Source: Lactobacillus sp. YT155 (GTDB taxonomy: Bacteria > Bacillota > Bacilli > Lactobacillales > Lactobacillaceae). From it: a stretch of 64,000 nucleotides of DNA. Every line of letters starts with the position of its first letter. The first letter of the stretch is position 1. Shown here piece after piece: positions 52,749-62,950 of the stretch. A program made the position numbers and the translations under genes. The stretch covers positions 62,001 to 126,000 of the forward strand of contig NZ_JAUKWP010000001.1 of assembly GCF_030504545.1 (NCBI RefSeq). The letters are read 5' to 3'. The notes under the pieces are model-generated. The model was not told where the DNA came from, made no database searches, and saw only the letters and a list, made by a program, of their open reading frames with translations.

Positions 52749-53804
52749 ATGGCATGTACTGGTATTGGATTAACAAGTAAACAAGGCAATCCCTTTTGGG
52801 CAAGAACACAAGATTTCGAACAGCATTTTGAATACTCTGGTGTTAAAATTCCAAAAGGTTATACATTTTCCTCTGCATTTACACCATTCAAATCAGAAAA
52901 ATTTGTCATGGGAATTGTATGGGCAAATGACGTACGAGAAGCTCCTGTAATTTTAGATGGAATCAATGAGGACGGAATTTGTGGAGGTTCTTTCTACTTT
53001 GATCATTTCTATAAATACTCAGATACTGATTCAATAACTAAATCTGGAAAAACACCGATTCGTGGCGAAGAACTATGTACCTGGATTTTGACTCATTATA
53101 GTAGTTTAGATGAAATCAAAAATAATCTTTCGAATGATATTGAAATAACAAATGAACCTGGACCAATGATGGGTATGTCAGTCCCACAACATTGCGTATT
53201 CAACGATGAAACTGGCCGTTCAATTGTTGTCGAGCCATCAGTTAATCATGGTTTCTCATTCTTTGAAAATCCTTTAGGAGTTTTCACTAACGCTCCTACC
53301 TTTGATTGGCATCTAAGTAATTTAAAAACGTGGTTAGAAAGAATAAGTAAAAGAACCTATTCATATGACGTCAATGAACCAATTAATTCATTTAATTTAG
53401 ACGAATTCACAACTGGTCTGGTGGGTATCCCCGCTGATTACAAACCAGAATCACGCTTTTTAAGAGCTTCAATGGCAAAATTGTTATCAATCAAAGTTGA
53501 TGACGAAGATACTTTGAACCAAATCTTTCAACTCTTGACTACTGTGAATACTCCCAAAGGTTTGTTACGTATTCATCAAGAAAAAGAGGTTCTAGTTCCT
53601 TGGACTCAATACACATCAGGTTATGATATTAAAAATAAGAAGCTCTACGCTTATACCTATGACAATCAAAATCTTAAAGTTTTGGAGTATGGAGATTTTA
53701 AAGATTGGTCTAAAGAAATAGAATATTATACTTTTATTTCACCAAGAAAAGCTGAGCCATTCACAAAAATCAGTGACTGGAAGACTGGTGATATTACATT
53801 ATAG
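52749..53804 (+). CDS. Choloylglycine hydrolase/penicillin V acylase-family Ntn hydrolase
   Basis: A 351-residue linear-amide hydrolase. Family catalytic residues are all visible, shifted by one: nucleophile Cys3, Arg19, Asp22, Asn73 (DGINEDGICGG), Asn181 (TNAPTFDWHLSNL) and Arg236 or Arg240 (ESRFLRASM). Relatives start Met-Cys, exposing Cys2 after Met removal. Here the start reads MACTGIG, so Ala2 must also be removed, or the enzyme matures differently. No signal peptide, so it acts in the cytosol. Substrates could be N-acyl amino acids, N-acyl homoserine lactones, penicillin V or bile salts. It is last in the LacI/cre-controlled operon, 15 bases after the transporter, with AAAGGAGA as ribosome site. 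Confidence 0.87.
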   Translation: MACTGIGLTSKQGNPFWARTQDFEQHFEYSGVKIPKGYTFSSAFTPFKSEKFVMGIVWANDVREAPVILDGINEDGICGGSFYFDHFYKYSDTDSITKSGKTPIRGEELCTWILTHYSSLDEIKNNLSNDIEITNEPGPMMGMSVPQHCVFNDETGRSIVVEPSVNHGFSFFENPLGVFTNAPTFDWHLSNLKTWLERISKRTYSYDVNEPINSFNLDEFTTGLVGIPADYKPESRFLRASMAKLLSIKVDDEDTLNQIFQLLTTVNTPKGLLRIHQEKEVLVPWTQYTSGYDIKNKKLYAYTYDNQNLKVLEYGDFKDWSKEIEYYTFISPRKAEPFTKISDWKTGDITL

Positions 53805-53807
53805 TAA

Positions 53808-53834
53808 AAAGACATCCCCAAGGGATGTCTTTTT
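53808..53834. terminator. Bidirectional terminator between the Ntn hydrolase and DUF5692 genes
   Basis: GACATCCC/GGGATGTC with a three-base loop (53811-53829), flanked by A5 and T5 runs. Stem shared with three other terminators in the window. Confidence 0.9.
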
Positions 53835-54738
53835 ATTTAACTTCTTCGTAGGCTTTTGTTCCTTGATAAATTTCGTCCTTGAAGATGTTCTTGTGATATT
53901 TTCTAACTCTGTAAATATGTAGTATTAGTACTGCTACGTTGATAGCAAGTGCTAAGAAACTAACTATGAATAGTGCTGTACTATTGTGAGAACTTGCTAC
54001 CGAGAACTGACTGTCAGTTACGAAAGCTGGATAACTCATAGTAAACATCATCCAAAATGCTAATGTTTGAGCACGTGCTTGTAACCAAGTTCCTTTTTTA
54101 ATAAAGAAAGCTGCAGTTGTTGGAGCAATCAATAATGCTAGTCCAGCATAGAATGCGTGGTCGCCGACACAGTTGTAAACATAAGCAAAGTTCCAAACAT
54201 CATATGCTATAATCCAAGGCCAAATTTGATCAGGCCAAAGCATGTCTTGATGTTTATCTTTACCAATTCTAATGCCGAACCAACCAGTAATCGTAATAAT
54301 ATTAATTATTCCGGCAATTCCGTTCATGATATTCCATGAACCACCATTCATGAATACTCCGTCAATCATTCCGTGCATTCCTGATACTTGAAAATCACGA
54401 ATAACCGCTTCACAGATATTAAATGCCAAGATAAATGGTGGGAAAATCAAGAGCCACTTATTAGCTGATAGTTTTGGATAATAACGTAATGCCATGAATC
54501 CTAGACATCCGGCTAATGCTGAATAGACTTTAACCCAGTGGAACCAAGTTCCAGTACTACTTCCTGGACCTGCAGTGTGTGGCCAAACAAAAATTGTTAG
54601 ACAAATAGGTAAAATAATAAATAATAGCACTGACATAAGTTTACTTGATCTAGCAATTTCGTTTAATAACATTAAGGCTAGCATTACTACAATCCATGCA
54701 ACAATATCTAACCATTGTAAATTATGAAATAAAAACAT
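53833..54738 (-). CDS. DUF5692-like polytopic membrane protein
   Basis: A 301-residue membrane protein with eight or nine hydrophobic helices. The conserved-looking polar segments are FNICEAVIRDFQVSGMHG, GGSWNIMNGIAGI and WPWIIAYDVWNFAYVYNCVG, which match the DUF5692 family as remembered. Function unknown. The ATG at 54738 follows AAGGAGG by about eight bases; the longer frame begins 18 codons upstream across that site. It lies downstream of a TetR gene on the same strand, which may regulate it. Confidence 0.72.
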   Translation of the reverse strand: MFLFHNLQWLDIVAWIVVMLALMLLNEIARSSKLMSVLLFIILPICLTIFVWPHTAGPGSSTGTWFHWVKVYSALAGCLGFMALRYYPKLSANKWLLIFPPFILAFNICEAVIRDFQVSGMHGMIDGVFMNGGSWNIMNGIAGIINIITITGWFGIRIGKDKHQDMLWPDQIWPWIIAYDVWNFAYVYNCVGDHAFYAGLALLIAPTTAAFFIKKGTWLQARAQTLAFWMMFTMSYPAFVTDSQFSVASSHNSTALFIVSFLALAINVAVLILHIYRVRKYHKNIFKDEIYQGTKAYEEVK

Positions 54739-54806
54739 TTTTCTATCCTCCTTCTTATAACTTAAGTATAAAAATGGAGGAAAAACTTTCATATGGTCAT
54801 TATTAC

Positions 54807-55361
54807 CTAATTGTCCAAATCAGTATTCTTTTGAACAACATGGATAATTGTTGTGTGAAGCATCTTGTAAATACGTGCGAGGAATTCTTCCTTTGATTCT
54901 GACAAACTCGTCGTCAACCATTGAACAATCTGCATAACAATCGCCCAGCCGTAGAAATTCCCAATTTCATCACGCAATTCATCTGAACAGTTGGGATTAA
55001 TCTCATCAACCACTCTCACTACCATGTTAAACAAATGACCATACAAGAAACGATTCAATAAGTCACGATTTACCGAGCGAAAAGTGTTGAGACAAAATTC
55101 TTTATTATCTTCAATGTAATTCAAAACCTTGAGCAAGCCATCGCCCCAGTCACGTTGATTCTGATAGTCATCTAATTGGGCAATCACTTCATGGTCATAT
55201 ATCCAGGTCAGTGTTTCATGGATATCAACAAAATGATAATAAAAAGTATTGCGGGAAACTTTGGCATAGTCGGTTAATTGATTGACGGTAATATGGTCAA
55301 CAGCTTCAGACTGCATCAATTCTTTCAACGATGTTGCTAGTTTTTGTTTCGTGTCTTCCAT
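54807..55361 (-). CDS. TetR-family transcriptional regulator (DhaS-like)
   Basis: A 184-residue regulator with the N-terminal helix-turn-helix HITVNQLTDYAKVSRNTFYYHF (about 23-44), where the FYYHF pattern is typical of the TetR subgroup including DhaS. The C-terminal domain ends with hydrophobic helices of the TetR_C_8 type. It lies 68 bases upstream of the DUF5692 gene on the same strand and after the rpoC terminator. The ligand is unknown. Confidence 0.85.
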   Translation of the reverse strand: MEDTKQKLATSLKELMQSEAVDHITVNQLTDYAKVSRNTFYYHFVDIHETLTWIYDHEVIAQLDDYQNQRDWGDGLLKVLNYIEDNKEFCLNTFRSVNRDLLNRFLYGHLFNMVVRVVDEINPNCSDELRDEIGNFYGWAIVMQIVQWLTTSLSESKEEFLARIYKMLHTTIIHVVQKNTDLDN

Positions 55362-55404
55362 GTCGTTACCTCATTTATGCCTCAGCTTTTCTTTTAATTA
55401 TACA

Positions 55405-55434
55405 AAAAAAGACATCCCTTAGGATGTCTTTTCA
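55405..55434 (-). terminator. Terminator of rpoB-rpoC
   Basis: AAAAGACATCC/GGATGTCTTTT with a four-base loop (55407-55432), followed by seven T residues on the minus strand, directly after the rpoC stop. Confidence 0.92.
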
Positions 55435-55436
55435 AA

Positions 55437-58400
55437 TTATTCTTGGTTTTCTTGCTCTTCAGCTTCTTTCATCTGTGCTTCGATGTCAGAAATTGTATAA
55501 GCACCGTTAACAGCGTTCATTGCCACAGGACCATTTTTCTTAGGTTCCATATGACGATACTTAGCCATACCAGTACCAGCTGGGATAATCTTACCAATAA
55601 TAACATTTTCTTTAAGTCCAAGTAATGGATCATTCTTACCACGGATTGAAGCGTCAGTAAGAACACGAGTAGTTTCTTGGAATGAAGCGGCAGACAAGAA
55701 ACTGTTTGTTTCAAGACTGGCTTTAGTAATACCAAGAAGTACTGGTCTACCAGTGGCAGGAATTCCACCCTTGTTAATTACAGAACGGTTGATTTCAGTG
55801 AAATCAGCGATATCAAGTAATGCACCTGGCAATACATCTGCATCACCTGGATCAAGAATACGCATCTTTCTAATCATTTGACGAAGCATAACTTCGAAAT
55901 GCTTATCTGAAATATCGATACCTTGCATACGGTAAACTTTTTGAACTTCAGAAAGCATGTATGTTTCGGTTTCTAATACGTCAGTAATTTGAATTAATTG
56001 TTTAGGATCAATTGAACCACCAGTTAATTTACCACCACGTTTGACGAAATCACCTTCGGCAACTTCAACGCTTGAAGCATAAGGAACACTATAAGTTCTA
56101 GTATCTGTCTTACCTTCAACGGTAATCTCTCTAGTATGTTCAGCAGGATTTTCATCAATAGCTGTAACCACACCAGCAACTTCAGAAATGATTGCTTGTC
56201 CTTTAGGATTTCTAGCTTCCACAATTTCTTGGATACGAGGAAGACCTTGAGTAATATCGTTTCCACCAGCAACACCACCAGTATGGAAGTTACGCATAGT
56301 AAGTTGAGTACCTGGTTCACCGATTGATTGAGCAGCAACAGTACCTACTGCTTCACCAATTTCAACTTCTTCACCAGTAGCCAAGTTACGACCGTAACAT
56401 TTCTTACATACACCGTGTTTGGTGTTACATGTAAAGGCTGAACGAATAGTTACTTCTTCAACACCGGCATCAATGATTTCTTGAGCCATTTCTTCATTTA
56501 GTAATGTACCTTTAGCAGCAATTACGCCATGAGTTTCTGGGTTGAAGACAGTCTTTTGTGTATAACGTCCCACGATTCGATCGAATAATGGTTCGATAAT
56601 TTCATTACCTTCTTTGAAGGCAGTAACTACTAAACCACGATCTGTGTGACAATCTTCTTCACGAACGATAACGTCTTGAGCAACGTCGACCAAACGACGA
56701 GTTAAGTAACCTGAGTTAGCAGTCTTCAAGGCGGTATCAGTCATACCTTTTCTGGCACCGTGAGTTGACATGAACATTTCCAAAACAGATAGTCCTTCAC
56801 GGAAGTTTGAAATAACAGGAACTTCCATCATACCACCGTTAGGAGCAGCCATAAGTCCACGCATACCAGCAAGTTGGGTAAAGTTAGAGATGTTACCACG
56901 AGCACCAGAATCACTCATCATACTGATAGGGTTAGTTGGATCAAATGAATCAATCAATTTTTGTTGAATTGAATCTTTAGCATCATTCCAAATTGAAATA
57001 ACACGATCATGACGTTCTTCATCAGTAATCAAACCACGACGGAATTGTTTTGAAACAGTAGCAACTGAGTCATGTGCTTGAGCGACGATTTCTGGTTTTT
57101 CATCTAGTTCTGGAACGTCTTTAACACCGACAGTTAATCCAGAAACGGTACAGATTGTGTAACCTAATTCTTTCAAATCATCAAGTAATTCAGATGTTCT
57201 TTGAACTCTGTATACTTTGAAAATTTGAGCAATGATGTCACTTAGGAAACCACTCTTGAATGGGTCAATCAAAGGAGCATCACTAAGATATTCTTTGATA
57301 TCTTCACCAGATTCAAGGAAGTACTTATCAGGAACACCATTTTCAATATTATCTTGAGTTGGTTCGTTCAAGAAATTGAAATCTTCTGGCAATACTTCAT
57401 TAAAGATAACTTTACCAACACTAGTTACCATAATCTTATTTCTTTGATCATCGGTAAATGGTTTTTCTGGCATTGAGTTAACTGCCAATCCAATTCTTGA
57501 ATGGAAGTGAACACGGCCTGTACGATAAGCCATGATAACTTCATTAGGGTCTTTAAAGATTGTTCCTTCACCACTACGTCCTTGTTCTTCAATAGTTAAG
57601 AAGTAGTGACCTAAAACAACGTCTTGAGAAGGTGTAACAATTGGTTTTCCATCTTTTGGTGCCAAGATATGATGGGCAGCAAGCATTAACATTCTAGCCT
57701 CAGCTTGAGCTTCATCAGATAGTGGCACGTGGACAGCCATTTGGTCACCGTCAAAATCGGCATTGTAGGCTTCACAAGCAAGTGGGTGAAGACGCATAGC
57801 CTTACCATCAACTAAGACTGGTTCAAAGGCTTGAATACCTAATCTATGCAATGTAGGGGCACGGTTAAGAAGAACTGGTCTTTCTTTAATAACGTCTTCT
57901 AGAACATCCCAAACTTCATCATCTTGACGTTCGATTTTTCTCTTAGCGTTCTTGATGTTTGAAGCAATCTCACGATCAACCAATTCGTGCATTACAAATG
58001 GTTTGAATAATTCAAGTGCCATTTCACGAGGTAATCCACATTGGTAGAACTTAAGTGTAGGTCCAACATCGACAACTGAACGACCAGAATAATCAACACG
58101 TTTACCAAGTAAGTTTTGACGGAAACGTCCTTGCTTACCTTTAAGCATGTGTGAAAGTGACTTCAATGGGCGGTTACCTGGTCCAGTAACTGGACGGCCA
58201 CGACGACCGTTATCAATCAATGCATCAACAGCTTCTTGAAGCATTCTCTTTTCGTTTTGCACAATGATACTTGGAGCATTTAAATCTAACAATCTCTTCA
58301 AACGGTTGTTACGGTTAATAACACGTCTGTACAAATCATTTAGGTCAGATGTAGCAAAACGTCCACCTTCTAATTGCACCATTGGACGCAAGTCAGGAGG

Positions 58401-59102
58401 AATAACCGGGATACAATCTAAAATCATCCATTCAGGATTGTTTTCAGATTTCTTGAAGGCATCTAAGATATCTAAACGACGAATTGCACGAGTTCTCTTT
58501 TGTCCTTGTGCAGAATTAAGAGTTTCTTTCAATTCTTTAATTTCTTTTTCAAGGTCTACTTGAGCTAACAATTCTCTGATAGCTTCAGCACCCATTTTGG
58601 CTACAAAAGTATCACCGAATTCTTCAACCTTCTTACGGTATTCAGCTTCAGTCATTAATTGTTTTGCTTCTAGATCTGTCTTACCAGGATTGATAACAAC
58701 ATAAGCAGCAAAATAAATAATTTCTTCTAGAGCACGAGGTGACATGTCTAAGACAAGTCCCATACGACTAGGGATACCTTTGAAGTACCAAATATGTGTA
58801 ACAGGTGCAGCAAGTTCGATATGAGCCATACGTTCACGACGAACTTTAGATCTTGTAACTTCAACACCACAGCGATCACAAACAATTCCCTTATAGCGAA
58901 TACGTTTGTATTTACCACAAGCACATTCCCAATCTTTTTGAGGTCCGAAGATTCTTTCGTCAAAAAGACCGTCACGTTCTGGCTTTAAAGTACGATAATT
59001 AATTGTTTCTGGTTTCTTAACTTCACCATAAGACCAACTACGAATCTTATCTGGAGATGCTAAACCAATTTGCATACTTTCAAATTTATTAACGTCTATC
59101 AC
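55437..59102 (-). CDS. rpoC: RNA polymerase beta' subunit
   Basis: A 1221-residue catalytic subunit. The N-terminal zinc ribbon has Cys60, Cys62, Cys75 and Cys78; the catalytic NADFDGD motif with the three Mg-binding Asp residues lies in [18 protein letters not shown]; the second zinc site (CHTD...[11 protein letters not shown]) and the trigger loop follow. Firmicute length, without the large E. coli insertion. Twelve bases after rpoB, same transcript. Confidence 0.98.
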   Translation of the reverse strand: MIDVNKFESMQIGLASPDKIRSWSYGEVKKPETINYRTLKPERDGLFDERIFGPQKDWECACGKYKRIRYKGIVCDRCGVEVTRSKVRRERMAHIELAAPVTHIWYFKGIPSRMGLVLDMSPRALEEIIYFAAYVVINPGKTDLEAKQLMTEAEYRKKVEEFGDTFVAKMGAEAIRELLAQVDLEKEIKELKETLNSAQGQKRTRAIRRLDILDAFKKSENNPEWMILDCIPVIPPDLRPMVQLEGGRFATSDLNDLYRRVINRNNRLKRLLDLNAPSIIVQNEKRMLQEAVDALIDNGRRGRPVTGPGNRPLKSLSHMLKGKQGRFRQNLLGKRVDYSGRSVVDVGPTLKFYQCGLPREMALELFKPFVMHELVDREIASNIKNAKRKIERQDDEVWDVLEDVIKERPVLLNRAPTLHRLGIQAFEPVLVDGKAMRLHPLACEAYNADFDGDQMAVHVPLSDEAQAEARMLMLAAHHILAPKDGKPIVTPSQDVVLGHYFLTIEEQGRSGEGTIFKDPNEVIMAYRTGRVHFHSRIGLAVNSMPEKPFTDDQRNKIMVTSVGKVIFNEVLPEDFNFLNEPTQDNIENGVPDKYFLESGEDIKEYLSDAPLIDPFKSGFLSDIIAQIFKVYRVQRTSELLDDLKELGYTICTVSGLTVGVKDVPELDEKPEIVAQAHDSVATVSKQFRRGLITDEERHDRVISIWNDAKDSIQQKLIDSFDPTNPISMMSDSGARGNISNFTQLAGMRGLMAAPNGGMMEVPVISNFREGLSVLEMFMSTHGARKGMTDTALKTANSGYLTRRLVDVAQDVIVREEDCHTDRGLVVTAFKEGNEIIEPLFDRIVGRYTQKTVFNPETHGVIAAKGTLLNEEMAQEIIDAGVEEVTIRSAFTCNTKHGVCKKCYGRNLATGEEVEIGEAVGTVAAQSIGEPGTQLTMRNFHTGGVAGGNDITQGLPRIQEIVEARNPKGQAIISEVAGVVTAIDENPAEHTREITVEGKTDTRTYSVPYASSVEVAEGDFVKRGGKLTGGSIDPKQLIQITDVLETETYMLSEVQKVYRMQGIDISDKHFEVMLRQMIRKMRILDPGDADVLPGALLDIADFTEINRSVINKGGIPATGRPVLLGITKASLETNSFLSAASFQETTRVLTDASIRGKNDPLLGLKENVIIGKIIPAGTGMAKYRHMEPKKNGPVAMNAVNGAYTISDIEAQMKEAEEQENQE

Positions 59103-59113
59103 TTGGTATCCTC

Positions 59114-62100
59114 CTATTCTTCACTATTATCGACATCTTCAGTTGCTGGAGCCGATTCAGGTATATTAATTGTTTCTTCAACTTCGTTATTTTGAGCTTC
59201 TTCTTCAGCTCTTCTTTGTTCTTGTTCTTGAGCAAATTTAGAAAGTGCATCAACACTTACAACTTCGTCATCATCATCCATATCACGTAGTTCAATTTCT
59301 GTATGATCAACGTCTAAGACTTTCATGTCAAGACCTAGAGCTTGTAATTCTTTAACAAGAACTCTAAATGATTCAGGAACACCTGGTTTTGGAATTGGTT
59401 CACCCTTAACAATTGATTCGTAAGTCTTCACACGACCAACGATATCATCTGACTTGTAAGTCAAGATTTCTTGCAAGGTATAAGCAGCACCATAAGCTTC
59501 CAAAGCCCAAACTTCCATTTCACCAAATCTTTGTCCACCAAATTGTGCCTTACCACCAAGTGGTTGTTGTGTAACCAATGAGTAAGGTCCAATTGATCTA
59601 GCATGAAGTTTGTCTTCAACCATGTGAGCTAGTTTCATATAGTACATAACACCAACAGCAACACGGTTTTGGAATGGTTCACCAGTGCGTCCATCATAAA
59701 GAATTGATTTAGCGTCTGAATCCATACCAGCTTCTTCAACAATATCCCAAAGATCTTTATCGTTAACACCATCAAAAACAGGTGATGCAACTTTGATACC
59801 AAGTTTTCTAGCAGCCATACCTAAGTGTAGTTCTAGAACTTGTCCAATGTTCATACGTGATGGAACACCCATTGGGTTCAATAGAATATCTACTGGAGTA
59901 CCATCTGGTAAGAATGGCATGTCTTCTTCAGGAACAACGATTGAAACGGTACCTTTGTTACCGTGACGACCGGCCATCTTATCACCGACTTGGATTTTAC
60001 GTTTTTGTGCGATGTAAACACGAACCATCATGTTAACACCAGGACTTAATTCGTCTCCTTCTTCACGAGTGAAGATTTTAACGTCTTGGATGATTCCACC
60101 ACCACCGTGAGGTACACGAAGTGAGGTATCACGAACTTCACGAGCTTTTTCACCGAAGATAGCATGTAATAGTCGTTCTTCAGCTGATAATTCAGTCACA
60201 CCTTTAGGGGTAACTTTACCAACTAGAATGTCACCATCATGAACTTCAGCACCAATACGGATAATTCCATCTTCGTCAAGATCTTTCAAAGCATCTTCAC
60301 CAACATTAGGAATTTCACGAGTGATTTCTTCAGGTCCTAATTTAGTATCACGAGCTTCTGATTCATATTCTTCAATATGAATTGATGTATATTTATCTTC
60401 GCGAACCATCTTTTCAGACAAGACAATCGCATCTTCATAGTTGTACATGTTCCATGTCATGAAGGCGATAATTGGGTTTTGTCCTAAAGCCAATTCTCCG
60501 TTTTCCATTGCTGGTCCATCAGCGATGATATCACCGGCATCAACCTTGTCACCAACTGAAACAATTGGTCTTTGGTTGTAACTCTTACCTGAGTTTGAAC
60601 GACGGAATTTAGTTACATTATAGGTTTTAACACCTGATTTTTCTTTAATTCTAATTTCTTTAGCGTCAACGTAGTCAACAACACCTTTTTCATCAGCAAG
60701 AAGTGCTGAACCAGCATCGTGAGCAGCTGTATATTCCATACCAGTTCCTACAAGAGGTGCTTCTGGTTTAATCAATGGAACAGCTTGACGTTGCATGTTG
60801 GCACCCATCAAGGCACGGTTAGAGTCATCGTTTTCCAAGAAAGGAATACATGCAGTAGCAACAGAAACTACTTGTTTAGGAGAAACGTCCATGTAATCAA
60901 GTTTTTCTGGAGTTGTTTCAATATTGTCATCTTTGTGACGAGCAAGTACTGTTTCTTCAACAAATGAACCATCATCATTTAGCGGTGTATTAGCTTGAGC
61001 AATGATGTAGTTATCTTCTTCGTCAGCAGTTAGATAATCAATTTTGTCGGTAACTTTATGAGTCTTCCAGGAAACACGACGATATGGTGTTTCAATGAAG
61101 CCATAACGGTTTACAACCGCATAAGTTGCCAAGTTATTAATCAAACCGATGTTAGGTCCTTCGGGTGTTTCAATCGGACACATACGACCATAATGAGTAT
61201 AGTGAACGTCACGAACTTCATATCCGGCACGGTCACGAGTCAAACCACCAGGTCCAAGAGCTGATAGACGACGTTTGTGGTTAACTTCACCCAATGGGTT
61301 GGTTTGGTCCATGAATTGTGAAAGTTGAGCTGAACCAAAGAATTCTTTGATTGAGGCAACAACAGGTCTGATATTAATTAATTGTTGAGGTGTAATAGTA
61401 TCAACGTCTTGAATTGACATTCTTTCGCGAACAACACGTTCCATTCTTGAAAGACCAATTCTAAATTGATTTTGTAGCAATTCACCAACTGAACGAATAC
61501 GACGGTTACCTAAATGGTCGATATCGTCAGTGTTTCCTAAACCTTCTTGAAGGTTTAGGAAGTAATTTAAGGCCGAAAGAATGTCTGCAGGTAGAACAGT
61601 TCTAACATTTTCAGGAATGTGACCATTACCAATTATCTTAATTACTTTTTCAGGATCTTCTTTTGAATAAACTTCAATTGTTTGAAGAGTAATAGGATCC
61701 TTTAAAACACCATCTTCTGATGGTTGGTATGTAGTAGTCTTGAAGTCTTCACGTTCTAAGTATGGAGTTAAAGTATCCATAGCTTCACGGTTTAAGACCG
61801 TATCTTTATCTAAGATAACTTCACCAGTATCTGGATCAGCAAGTGTTTCAGCCAAAGTTTGACCCATCAAACGAGTTCTCAAGTTAAGTTTCTTATTGAT
61901 CTTGTAGCGACCAACTTCTGCCAAGTCGTAACGTTTTGGATCGAAGAAACGAGCATAGAATAACGAACGAGAACTGTCCGCTGTCTTAGGTTCACCAGGA
62001 CGAAGTCTTTCATAAATATCTTTCAAGGCTTCATCGGTACGTGAATCAGACATTTCTTTATGAACATCTTTTTCAAGTGTTAGGTTAAGTGAATCACTTT

Positions 62101-62734
62101 CACCAAACATGTCTAAGATGTCAGCGTCAGAACCGAATCCTAAAGCACGCACTAATTCAGTCACAGGTAACTTTCTAGTACGGTCAATTCTTACATAAGA
62201 AATATTCTTTGCATCTGTTTCGTATTCTAACCATGCACCACGGTTAGGGATTACGGTAGTACCGTAAGTTACACGACTGTTCTTATCAGTATCTGAGTTA
62301 AAGTAAACCCCAGGTGATCTAACAAGTTGAGAAACGATAACACGTTCAGCACCATTAATAATGAAAGTTCCTTCACTAGTCATGATTGGGAAATCACCAA
62401 AGAACACGTCTTGAGTCTTGATTTCACCAGTTTCATGGTTAGTCAATTTCAAAGTAACGTGTAGTGGAGCTGAATAGTTAGCATCGTGGTTACGTGCTTC
62501 TTCAACCGTATACTTAGGTTCCAATAACTTATAGTCGACATATTCCAATGAAAGATTTCCTGCAAAATCTTGGATTGGCATAATGTCTTCAAACATTGAA
62601 CGTAGACCTTCGTCCAAGAACCATTGATATGAATTCGTTTGAATTTCAATCAAGTTAGGAAGTTTCAAAACTTCTTTGATTCTTGCATAGCTACGTCTAG
62701 TTGTCTTTTTTCCAAATTGGACGTCTTGTGCCAA
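59114..62734 (-). CDS. rpoB: RNA polymerase beta subunit
   Basis: A 1206-residue subunit forming the active-site cleft with beta'. The rifampicin region is of the sensitive type ([31 protein letters not shown], quoted in part: [17 protein letters not shown]). The start is the TTG at 62734 (reads [19 protein letters not shown]), five to six bases after GAGGTGG; the GTG three codons earlier overlaps that ribosome site. The acidic, Gln-rich C-terminal tail (about 30 residues, [20 protein letters not shown] and on) is typical of lactobacilli. A leader with an intrinsic terminator lies upstream. Confidence 0.97.
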   Translation of the reverse strand: MAQDVQFGKKTTRRSYARIKEVLKLPNLIEIQTNSYQWFLDEGLRSMFEDIMPIQDFAGNLSLEYVDYKLLEPKYTVEEARNHDANYSAPLHVTLKLTNHETGEIKTQDVFFGDFPIMTSEGTFIINGAERVIVSQLVRSPGVYFNSDTDKNSRVTYGTTVIPNRGAWLEYETDAKNISYVRIDRTRKLPVTELVRALGFGSDADILDMFGESDSLNLTLEKDVHKEMSDSRTDEALKDIYERLRPGEPKTADSSRSLFYARFFDPKRYDLAEVGRYKINKKLNLRTRLMGQTLAETLADPDTGEVILDKDTVLNREAMDTLTPYLEREDFKTTTYQPSEDGVLKDPITLQTIEVYSKEDPEKVIKIIGNGHIPENVRTVLPADILSALNYFLNLQEGLGNTDDIDHLGNRRIRSVGELLQNQFRIGLSRMERVVRERMSIQDVDTITPQQLINIRPVVASIKEFFGSAQLSQFMDQTNPLGEVNHKRRLSALGPGGLTRDRAGYEVRDVHYTHYGRMCPIETPEGPNIGLINNLATYAVVNRYGFIETPYRRVSWKTHKVTDKIDYLTADEEDNYIIAQANTPLNDDGSFVEETVLARHKDDNIETTPEKLDYMDVSPKQVVSVATACIPFLENDDSNRALMGANMQRQAVPLIKPEAPLVGTGMEYTAAHDAGSALLADEKGVVDYVDAKEIRIKEKSGVKTYNVTKFRRSNSGKSYNQRPIVSVGDKVDAGDIIADGPAMENGELALGQNPIIAFMTWNMYNYEDAIVLSEKMVREDKYTSIHIEEYESEARDTKLGPEEITREIPNVGEDALKDLDEDGIIRIGAEVHDGDILVGKVTPKGVTELSAEERLLHAIFGEKAREVRDTSLRVPHGGGGIIQDVKIFTREEGDELSPGVNMMVRVYIAQKRKIQVGDKMAGRHGNKGTVSIVVPEEDMPFLPDGTPVDILLNPMGVPSRMNIGQVLELHLGMAARKLGIKVASPVFDGVNDKDLWDIVEEAGMDSDAKSILYDGRTGEPFQNRVAVGVMYYMKLAHMVEDKLHARSIGPYSLVTQQPLGGKAQFGGQRFGEMEVWALEAYGAAYTLQEILTYKSDDIVGRVKTYESIVKGEPIPKPGVPESFRVLVKELQALGLDMKVLDVDHTEIELRDMDDDDEVVSVDALSKFAQEQEQRRAEEEAQNNEVEETINIPESAPATEDVDNSEE

Positions 62735-62743
62735 ATTTTCCAC

Positions 62744-62911
62744 CTCTTCATTAAATTCGAGAAATATTACAATTTGATTACAATTTCATATTCTATGAAA
62801 TTTGGGCAAAAAAAATACAAAAGTAACGCTGTTACTTTTGCTTTTTATTACCGTTCCTGGACAATAGATCAGGATCGATTGCGACATTTCATCACTTATG
62901 AATCTGTCAAA
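62744..62911 (-). ncRNA. rpoB 5' leader (Lacto-rpoB-like candidate)
   Basis: About 165 bases between the promoter and rpoB. The RNA contains hairpins TTCAT/ATGAA, CCTG...CAGG (near CCTGATCTATTGTCCAGG), the terminator hairpin at 62818-62840, and a second dyad AATTTCATA/TATGAAATT near the end. A Lacto-rpoB leader family is known in Lactobacillales. Assignment by position and structure only. Confidence 0.55.
62811..62840 (-). terminator. Intrinsic terminator inside the rpoB leader
   Basis: A perfect 10-base stem CAAAAGTAAC/GTTACTTTTG with a three-base loop (62818-62840), followed on the minus strand by TATTTTTTTT. It may terminate clp read-through and also attenuate rpoBC transcription from the promoter just upstream. 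Confidence 0.88.
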
Positions 62912-62912
62912 T

Positions 62913-62941
62913 ATATTACTCTCTTTCACTAGTAAAGTCAA
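62913..62941 (-). promoter_or_regulatory. Promoter upstream of rpoB
   Basis: TTGACT (62941-62936), 17-base spacer, TAATAT (62918-62913), located right after the clp stop codon and before the leader terminator. Confidence 0.78.
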
Positions 62942-62950
62942 TGACTTGGC

